DNA from: Diplonema japonicum
Taxonomy: Eukaryota > Euglenozoa > Diplonemea > Diplonemida > Diplonemidae
Direction: 5' to 3'
Length of the DNA: 64,000 nt
NCBI GenBank assembly: GCA_964019335.1
Contig: OZ025726.1
Location: 393,703-457,702 of the forward strand
Of this stretch, positions 58,200 to 64,000 are shown piece after piece; within the stretch, counting starts at the first letter, position 1; each line of letters opens with the position of its first letter. The position numbers and the translations under genes are program-made. The notes below the pieces were generated by a model. That model searched no databases. It saw only the letters and a list, made by a program, of their open reading frames with translations, and was not told the origin of the DNA.

Positions 58200-59873
58200 G
58201 AACCCCCCCCTTTTTTTTTAGAACCCTCCACGGAGGTAAAAAACAGACCCTCTTCGGAGGAAAATGGAGAGAGAGGGGAAGAGGCAGCGCTCCCAAAAGA
58301 GGGTAGTGTTCCTCCCCCCCATTTGTCCCCCCCTTTTTCATTTTTAGAGCCCTCTTTGGAGGAACCCTCCACGGAAAACAGACCCTCTTCGGAGGAAAAT
58401 AGAGAGAGAGGGGAAGAGGTGGCACCCCCGAGAGAGGGTAGTGTTCCTCCCCCCCATTTGTCCCCCCCTTTTTCATTTTTAGAGCCCTCCCCAGAGGGAC
58501 CCTCCACGGAGGTGAAAAACAGACCCTCTTCGGAGGAAAAAAAGGCAGAGGGAGAGACAGCACGCCCGAGAGAAGGTAGTGCTCCTCCCTCTCTGCCCCA
58601 TTTTTTCTGGACCCTCTACGGAGGTGTACACCCTGGTCCCCAAGGGCCGGGGGCTTTTTTTGAGGGTGGAAGGGAAAGAAAAAAAAAAACAAACAAGGAG
58701 GAACCTTTTTTCTTTTCAAACAACCAGGGGGACCCAGCACCCGCCCCCACCGCCTGCCAAGGTGTGGTTGGGGCGGAGGCTGCGAGCGACGTGAGAGCAC
58801 CACTGCACACCCTTGTGAGAAGACAGAAAAGAGCCCCCTGGATTGCCATGGGTGGCAGGGAACCTAAGCCAGCGCCCAAGAGGAAGAAGAACAGGAGGAG
58901 GCACAGGAGCGAAACGGCCCTTCAGAGGCGTCGGGAGAAGAGGACCAAGGCGAGGGAGGCTGCCAGACAGGAGAAGAAAAGGCACCGTCGTGCGAGGAAA
59001 GAAGGGAGGAGGAGGGCCCGCAGAGAGGAACACGAGGCCGCCCTGGAACAGAAGCCAGATGACCCTGCAATGGGGCTGAAGCTGACCGAGGTGGGAACGC
59101 CTGGAGCCCAACCCCTGGCACCCAGAATCCCGGCACCTGGGGCTGCAACCGGTGCAAGGAGGCACCGCAGACGGACGGGACACAGCAAGGAAGGGATGAG
59201 ATGGGAGCACCTGGGGGTGTGGGCCTGGGTCGCCCTGTTCTCCCTCTTGCTGATCCCAGGGGTGAGGCAGGTGCTGGGGGCGGGCATCGGGATGGCCCCC
59301 TCCTTCCTGCATGCTGCAGTGTTGTGGAAGAGGCCGGGGAGCGACAGGAGGACCACCCGCAGGTCAAGGGTACAGGTGGGGCCCCGAGGGGATGAATGGT
59401 CCGCCGGGGAGCTCGCTTGGCTAGCGGTAGGAGGCACCCTGGTGGGAAGCACTTCAGTTTGGATAGGGGGGCTGATGTCGCTCTGGGCCATGTCGGAAGT
59501 GATGGTGGGGAAAGCTGGTGCTGGCCCGACCCAGAGATTCGGACCGGTAAAGCTGAAGAAGACAAGACGCGGATCGAGAGGTCACTACCTGCCGGTGTAC
59601 TTGGGCCCGCCTAGAAGCTCAAGACGCAGAAAAAAGAAGGTGGACGCCAAGCAAGCGGCGAAGGAACGAGCTGAGACGGAGGATAAGCTCTTTCAGGCCG
59701 AACACCTGGACCCCTTTGCGGACTTGACGCTGGCAGGGGACGCGTTGCAAGGAGGTGGTGACCCTCCCCCCATGGATTTGGATGATGAGCACATGGAGGC
59801 GCAGAAGGAGGGGGAAAAAGAAGGATCAGACAAACATCAATGCCGGATGGAAGCAAACTGGTGTTTTACATGA
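58200..59873 (+). CDS. Repeat, basic and transmembrane region of the AlkB element
   Basis: The same frame is open from 58044; useful sequence begins after the AlkB stop. It has three tandem modules (NRPSSEENxERGEE..., then SVPPPHLSPPFSFLEPS), then a strongly basic stretch (KRKKNRRRHRSETALQRRREKR...), a hydrophobic helix (VWAWVALFSLLLIPGVRQVLG) and a second hydrophobic stretch near ELAWLAVGGTLVGS. The end is acidic (DPPPMDLDDEHMEAQKEGE). The basic part suits nucleic-acid binding. No reverse transcriptase motif is present. It overlaps the next ORF by 34 bases, where GGGGAAAAAG (59811-59820) could be a slip site. Confidence 0.5.
   Translation, partial: EPPPFFLEPSTEVKNRPSSEENGERGEEAALPKEGSVPPPHLSPPFSFLEPSLEEPSTENRPSSEENRERGEEVAPPREGSVPPPHLSPPFSFLEPSPEGPSTEVKNRPSSEEKKAEGETARPREGSAPPSLPHFFWTLYGGVHPGPQGPGAFFEGGRERKKKTNKEEPFFFSNNQGDPAPAPTACQGVVGAEAASDVRAPLHTLVRRQKRAPWIAMGGREPKPAPKRKKNRRRHRSETALQRRREKRTKAREAARQEKKRHRRARKEGRRRARREEHEAALEQKPDDPAMGLKLTEVGTPGAQPLAPRIPAPGAATGARRHRRRTGHSKEGMRWEHLGVWAWVALFSLLLIPGVRQVLGAGIGMAPSFLHAAVLWKRPGSDRRTTRRSRVQVGPRGDEWSAGELAWLAVGGTLVGSTSVWIGGLMSLWAMSEVMVGKAGAGPTQRFGPVKLKKTRRGSRGHYLPVYLGPPRSSRRRKKKVDAKQAAKERAETEDKLFQAEHLDPFADLTLAGDALQGGGDPPPMDLDDEHMEAQKEGEKEGSDKHQCRMEANWCFT
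58221..58600 (+). repeat. Three direct repeats, about 137-bp unit
   Basis: Copies start near 58221, 58360 and 58496 with CCCTCCACGGAGG...ACAGACCCTCTTCGGAGG. Each of the first two ends GGTAGTGTTCCTCCCCCCC...CATTTTTAG, so each carries a GT...polypyrimidine-AG stretch of about 46 bases that could be a small intron or a copy of one. Confidence 0.75.
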
Positions 59874-62800
59874 GAGTGGTCCCAGACTCGCATGTGGGAG
59901 GGGTCATGCACAGGTTCGACGAGATGGTGCGGAAGACGATGTCGAAGGTGTGCGGCATGCAGTTCGAGAACGGGTCGAAAGAATGGCAGCAGGCGAAACT
60001 GTCCGTAAAAGTCGGTGGGCTTGGGATGAGGAGCTGCCAGGAGCACCTGCGCGCGGCCAACATGGCTTCGGCGTCGACGATGAAGCTGTGCAAGGAGCTG
60101 GATCCCAAATACGAACATGGGCTGGAAGGGGGTGTATGGGGGAGCTGGCTCGAGTGGTTCAACAGGACGAAGGGCGGCATGCAGATTACACCCGACATGG
60201 TGGCCAAGGCCCCCCACATCTGCAGCCAGAGGTGGCTCTCTAGGGTGCTTGATGAGAAGGCGCTGGAGGACCTCTTGGCGAAAGCAGATGCACGCTCGAG
60301 AGCGAGGTTGATGTCGGAGTCAATGCACTATGCGGGAGCGTGGTTGACGGCGACGCCTGACTTCTACAACCAGCTGTCGGACAACGAGTTTGGGGCTCTG
60401 ATCAAGTGGTGGTTGGGGGCTCCGGTCTACAAGCAGGGTGAGAGCTGCCACGACCCGAGGTGCAAGACTGAGGGGATGGACGTATGGGGTGACCATGCCC
60501 AGGGATGCGGCAACGCCAGGATTGCGAGGCACGACCGGGTGAAGGAGACCATCCACAGACACTGTCAGTGGGCCGGGGTGAGCGCAACGATGGAGAAGAC
60601 GGGGCTGATCCCGGGGTCGTCCCAGCGCCCGGCGGACGTGTTCTTCCCAGGTGGGGTGGGGGGTTCCCGCCCAATGGCTATGGACGTGGTCATCGTGCAC
60701 CCGAGGAACGAGTCTTGTGTCAACCAGGCGGCGAAGACTGCGGGGTACGCAGCGGCGAAGGCGGAACACTACAAGCGCCAGAAGTATGAGGCGGAGCTCG
60801 CCAAGACACGCGTGGCCTTTGTACCTTTCGCGATGGAGACCTTTGGGGGGTTCGGGGAGGCAGCAGTCTACCTCACGAAGAAACTGTCCAGGAGCATAGC
60901 TGCGCGGGCTCACGGGGACAGAGTCTCGATACACAGGCGTGTGGTCCAAGAGGTGTCAACGGCCATGATGAGATCGATAGCAGGGGCGCTGTTAGTCAAA
61001 GGGCCTGTACAGTTGGATCCAGGGCCCCCGGTACCGGACGGCGAAGAGGAAAAAAAGGACAACGAGGAAGCGAACAACGAACCCAACACTGAATCCAACA
61101 CTGACCTCACAGAGGACTCCTTCGGCAATGAAAAAACCACCGAAGCTGAGGAGTCGTCCGAGAGGGAAGTGAAGGGACAGGGAGGCGGACCCCCAATCAC
61201 GGTGGCCCACCAGCTGGATGCCCTTCTGGAGCAGACGAAGAAGGACCTGGACGCCCGAATGCAGCAGCAGCGAAAGGCGGAACCGGTGGAGGGTGGAACA
61301 CAAGGGAAAGCGGGAGCAGGACTCGAAGCAGCCTCGCCGGGAGGAGAAGACACGGAGATGGTCGGAACAGGATCCAGCGAGAGGGCTGGGCAGGGAGGGG
61401 AGCTTGACCCGAAGGCCCAGGAAGATGGGAAGAGACAAGGGGCGACTGACGCTGCGGTGAACCAGACCTTGGACCAGTGTCCTAAGGGGGATACGGAGGC
61501 CCAGAGGGACTCGAACAAGGGGGACCAGAGTGCGACAACTGCTACGAGGAAGATGACCGTGAGCGAATTCTGTAGGGAACAAGCTGCGAAGAGACAGGGC
61601 GGTGGGAGGACTCTGAAGCCGCAGGCGGATGACGCCCCCGAAGGGACCAAAGAGGGCGGGAACGCACCGAGCGGAGGCAGCCAGTCGGGGCCTGACACAC
61701 CTAGGGGTGGGATCCAGACGCCGGAGGGAGATCAGCTGATGGGAGTCGGGGCACCGGAAAGGGAACAGCAGGTGGAAGTAGGGGGAGACTTCGTTCAGCT
61801 TGACCCGATTGATGTGGTGATGGGCATCCCAATTCCGAGAGCGATGGTGCCACTGAGGGCGAGGCCGGGGGACCGACTGCTCAAGTTCATCATCCAGTTC
61901 GAGGGCCGGGTGGAGATCATCCTTGAAGAAGGAACGGACCCTGGAAGGGAGAGGACTGAGGAGATGCTTCTTGCGAAGGCCGAGTCGCTGGGTGTTCCAC
62001 TGGAGGTGGCTATGGCTGGCCAGATTGGTATCGCTGGACTTGGATACATGATGGTAAAGCAGTACTTCGCAAGCTTGGAAGGTGGGTCGGACGGAGAGCG
62101 CCGCAGCCGCATTGTGGGTTGTGAGGTGCAGAAGTCGGAAACATACCGCGAGTTCGAGTTCCCGAGGACGGTCCAGGATTTCCAGATCACGTACGCGTGT
62201 GGGTGTTCGGCGGTGCAACCTGTTCGTTTCAAGGGTGGCGTGCTCAAGGGGACTCTGGAAACGGCATGGGGGGTGGTCAAGTTGCAGACCCGGGGGTGCA
62301 GACACCACCCGACACTGGGGAAGGAAGGGGTAGTGGGCATTGCGGCGGGAGCCGGCGCTACCAAGGTGACACTACGTGAGTTCTTGGAGAGGTGCGACGC
62401 AAGGATAAGGGCCCCAGTGGGAAAGGTCAAGGACCTGATCAAAGTGAAGGCGTGGGTGAGGGATGGAAGGAAGGTCACCCTCGACGTCTACGAGGGGAGG
62501 GGGCCCTGCGAGAAGGAGACGAGGCGCACTGTCCAGGACCATCTGCGGAAGATGGGTGTTGAAGAGGTCGACCTGCAGTCAGCGGTGGTGACGGTCCCGG
62601 GGTTGTTCGAGGACGTCTCCTTTGAGAGGTACCTTGGGCTGTTGGCCCGGAAGAAGGAGGAAGACAGGGAGAGGCGGCCTGAGGTGGTTGCCACGGACCT
62701 CCCCACCCTGGAAGAGCTGAAGTGGAGCAAGAAGGACAAGAAGCGGGCCCGGGCCCGATCGGCCAGTACTGACTCGGATTGTGTGGAGGGTGGCTACATC

Positions 62801-63082
62801 TATCTGAAGGGTACGGGGGCGGATGGCACCGTGGTCGAAGCCAACATATGCAGGGGTGAGCTCAAGGGGATGACCGGGCCCCAGTTCAAGTTCTTGGCGG
62901 AGCACAGGTTGATGGAAGAGCTGGGGAGCGACGACCTGGTGCGGGACACGGTCAAGGTGCGCAACAAGGAGAACTGGGCCCCGGTGAACAGTGCGGTGGC
63001 TTGGCTGCAGCTCGAGTCGGGGAGGGCACGGGTGGGGCCCATACCCCACAAGAAGAGGTCCAAAGGCTCGCTGGCCAGATAG
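59840..63082 (+). CDS. Retrotransposon-type zinc knuckle and restriction-like endonuclease protein with novel C-terminus
   Basis: ATG 59840, 1080 aa. Residues 8-75 match the thumb/linker just after the reverse transcriptase of non-LTR elements (RFDEMVRKTMSKVCG, LSVKVGGLGMRSCQEHL). Near 203-240 a zinc knuckle is followed by the motif common to R2/NeSL-type proteins: CHDPRC, then GDHAQGCGNARIARHDRVKETI. At about 255-320 is a PD-(D/E)xK endonuclease: RPADVFFPGG, MAMDVVIVHP, then YAAAKAEHYKRQKYE with the catalytic Lys. This enzyme nicks the target DNA for priming. Residues 390-640 are acidic and disordered. Residues 640-1080 form an unrecognised folded region (LLKFIIQFEGRVEIILEEG, YACGCSAVQPVRF, KVKAWVRDGRKVTLDVYEG). 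The polymerase part is missing. Confidence 0.75.
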   Translation: MPDGSKLVFYMRVVPDSHVGGVMHRFDEMVRKTMSKVCGMQFENGSKEWQQAKLSVKVGGLGMRSCQEHLRAANMASASTMKLCKELDPKYEHGLEGGVWGSWLEWFNRTKGGMQITPDMVAKAPHICSQRWLSRVLDEKALEDLLAKADARSRARLMSESMHYAGAWLTATPDFYNQLSDNEFGALIKWWLGAPVYKQGESCHDPRCKTEGMDVWGDHAQGCGNARIARHDRVKETIHRHCQWAGVSATMEKTGLIPGSSQRPADVFFPGGVGGSRPMAMDVVIVHPRNESCVNQAAKTAGYAAAKAEHYKRQKYEAELAKTRVAFVPFAMETFGGFGEAAVYLTKKLSRSIAARAHGDRVSIHRRVVQEVSTAMMRSIAGALLVKGPVQLDPGPPVPDGEEEKKDNEEANNEPNTESNTDLTEDSFGNEKTTEAEESSEREVKGQGGGPPITVAHQLDALLEQTKKDLDARMQQQRKAEPVEGGTQGKAGAGLEAASPGGEDTEMVGTGSSERAGQGGELDPKAQEDGKRQGATDAAVNQTLDQCPKGDTEAQRDSNKGDQSATTATRKMTVSEFCREQAAKRQGGGRTLKPQADDAPEGTKEGGNAPSGGSQSGPDTPRGGIQTPEGDQLMGVGAPEREQQVEVGGDFVQLDPIDVVMGIPIPRAMVPLRARPGDRLLKFIIQFEGRVEIILEEGTDPGRERTEEMLLAKAESLGVPLEVAMAGQIGIAGLGYMMVKQYFASLEGGSDGERRSRIVGCEVQKSETYREFEFPRTVQDFQITYACGCSAVQPVRFKGGVLKGTLETAWGVVKLQTRGCRHHPTLGKEGVVGIAAGAGATKVTLREFLERCDARIRAPVGKVKDLIKVKAWVRDGRKVTLDVYEGRGPCEKETRRTVQDHLRKMGVEEVDLQSAVVTVPGLFEDVSFERYLGLLARKKEEDRERRPEVVATDLPTLEELKWSKKDKKRARARSASTDSDCVEGGYIYLKGTGADGTVVEANICRGELKGMTGPQFKFLAEHRLMEELGSDDLVRDTVKVRNKENWAPVNSAVAWLQLESGRARVGPIPHKKRSKGSLAR

Positions 63083-63717
63083 GCCAGCGGGGGTGTGGGG
63101 GGCTGTTCTCCCCCGCCATAGGAAGATGTGAAACTTTTTTTTTTTTTCTGAGAAAAAAAAAAAAGGGAAAAATAAAAGAATAGGGAACAGGTGCTACAAC
63201 GGCCAGGCTAGATAGAACCACTTAGATTTTTTTTTTTTTTTTCCTTTTTTTTTTTCTTTTTGTTTTTCCTTTTTTTTTTTTTTTTTTTTATTTTTCTGTT
63301 TTTCTTTTTCTTTTTCTTTTTGAAGTGGAACCATCTCGGTCGACGTTTTTTTTTTTCTTTTTTCTTTTGTGGTGATGTGTTTTTCCTGTTTTTGATTTTC
63401 TTCTTCCCCCGCTCTATGCTTTTTCGCATGGACATTGGCCACTCTGCCCCTTTCCCCTTTTTTGATTCTCCCTCTTTCCCCCTCCTAAATTTTACCCCCT
63501 GCCCCACTCATTCCTCCCTAGTATGTTTTTGAATTTGCCTCTTCTTCTTTTAAGCCTTTTTTGAGATTTTTATTTTTGAATTTTTATCATTTGGAGTTGC
63601 TTCTTCTTCTTCCCCTCTCCCTCCCATAAAGAAAAAGAGAAACCCATGCCTTCCTCCCAGGTTGGAACTTGATTGTCTGTTTTGGAATATTTTTATTTTC
63701 TCTTAAGATTTATCGTG
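63083..63717. other. 3' flank of the element, T-rich
   Basis: A GGCCAGCG stretch, an A-run, then T-runs interrupted by C (63225-63360) and pyrimidine-rich sequence to 63700. A retroelement tail would normally be poly(A) on the sense strand, so a T-rich end is unusual. No gene seen. Confidence 0.5.
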
Positions 63718-64000
63718 CCCGCAAACCCGCAAACCCGCAAACCCGCAAACCCGCAAACCCGCAAACCCGCAAACCCGCAAACCCGCAAACCCGCAAACCC
63801 GCAAACCCGCAAACCCGCAAACCCGCAAACCCGCAAACCCGCAAACCCGCAAACCCGCAAACCCGCAAACCCGCAAACCCGCAAACCCGCAAACCCGCAA
63901 ACCCGCAAACCCGCAAACCCGCAAACCCGCAAACCCGCAAACCCGCAAACCCGCAAACCCGCAAACCCGCAAACCCGCAAACCCGCAAACCCGCAAACCC
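63718..64000 (+). repeat. Octamer array (CCCGCAAA)n, at least 35 copies
   Basis: Perfect head-to-tail CCCGCAAA from 63718 to the window edge (283 bases, no mismatch seen). The other strand reads GGGTTTGC, a telomere-like composition, but the G-rich strand points into the window, not toward the right end. All minus-strand frames are open because 24 bases encode eight sense codons. It continues beyond the window. Confidence 0.95.

Larger units (their letters stand above)
57119..63082 (+). mobile_element. AlkB / restriction-like-endonuclease element without visible reverse transcriptase
   Basis: A GC-rich plus-strand unit distinct in composition from the host genes. Four overlapping or adjacent frames follow each other: a 63-aa leader (57119-57310), an AlkB-type dioxygenase (57322-58194), a repeat/basic/transmembrane region (to 59873), and a 1080-aa ORF (59840-63082) starting with the C-terminal part of a non-LTR retrotransposon protein. 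Each frame is -1 relative to the one before. The 5' side has a tandem repeat (56862) and the 3' side a T-rich tail (63225-63360). The reverse transcriptase palm expected upstream of 59840 is absent; 1.6 kb of unrelated sequence takes its place. Whether it is one mobile unit, a deletion derivative or a domesticated chimera is open. Confidence 0.6.

Noticed and set aside
63718..63990. CRISPR-like or protein-coding array (AGLRVCGF repeats)
   Set aside because: The unit is 8 bp with no spacers; open frames are a by-product of an 8-mer without stops.
63718..64000. Chromosome-end telomere at the right edge
   Set aside because: The C-rich strand runs toward the right end; a right-hand telomere should show the G-rich strand there. 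Kept only as a telomere-like array.
1..64000. tRNA, rRNA or spliced-leader RNA genes
   Set aside because: I looked for T-loop and cloverleaf patterns in the spacers and saw none I could defend; tRNAscan-SE and Infernal would be decisive.

Overview
The window is nuclear DNA from a microbial eukaryote. Evidence: spliceosomal GT-AG introns, eIF4E, REI1/ZNF622, MLH1, a VPS9 Rab exchange factor, a PPR protein, a DNAJC30-like J protein, secretory signal peptides and a UGA-containing selenoprotein S. Genes are tightly packed and separated by A, T or G homopolymer tracts. All 27 host-type genes recognised between positions 1 and 46406 lie on the minus strand, a one-way array like those of Euglenozoa and dinoflagellates. 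I cannot place the organism further from sequence alone. Introns are tiny: of 19 that restore reading frames, most are 31-48 nt (commonly 33-35) and start GTATG. Some contain a poly(A) tract instead of a pyrimidine tract.

Layout. 1-5858: most of a giant membrane-anchored repeat protein that runs off the left edge. 6494-9429: REI1-like ribosome biogenesis factor and a four-exon eIF4E. 9840-14922: an EF-hand / ADP-ribosyltransferase-like / ankyrin protein, a J-like protein and a secreted PAN-type protein. 15735-23639: tandem beta-lactamase-fold protein, selenoprotein S, an EF-hand protein, an ABC ATPase and a PDI-ERGIC fusion. 23911-27477: a small membrane protein overlapping a macro-domain protein, the VPS9 protein and two small ORFs. 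28567-30261: a decayed piggyBac element with intact TTAA duplications and 13-bp terminal inverted repeats. 30726-46406: Wee1-like pseudokinase, unknown 680-aa protein, Q-rich protein, RRM protein, DNAJC30-like, MLH1, PPR, WD40, small protein, TMEM53-like and TLC-like proteins.

From 46.4 kb the array stops and mobile DNA takes over. It holds a truncated non-LTR retrotransposon, a duplicated 'GGACT' repeat block, SINE-like copies, and a decayed Polinton/adintovirus-like island (about 50.4-56.7 kb). The island has remnants of a packaging ATPase, an adenovirus-type protease, a PLA2-motif capsid protein and a hydrophobic minor capsid protein. An intact four-exon plus-strand P-loop ATPase gene (52874-54298) sits inside it. 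From 57.1 to 63.1 kb is a GC-rich plus-strand element coding for an AlkB-type 2OG-Fe(II) dioxygenase, a basic/transmembrane region, and a retrotransposon-type zinc-knuckle plus restriction-like endonuclease, with no reverse transcriptase core visible. Its four reading frames are linked by three successive -1 shifts. The window ends in at least 35 perfect copies of the octamer CCCGCAAA.

Many genes needed splicing by eye to be read whole; exon coordinates are in each entry. The AlkB/endonuclease element is the best candidate for an undescribed system. The selenoprotein S, the tiny introns and the EF-hand/ART/ankyrin protein come next.
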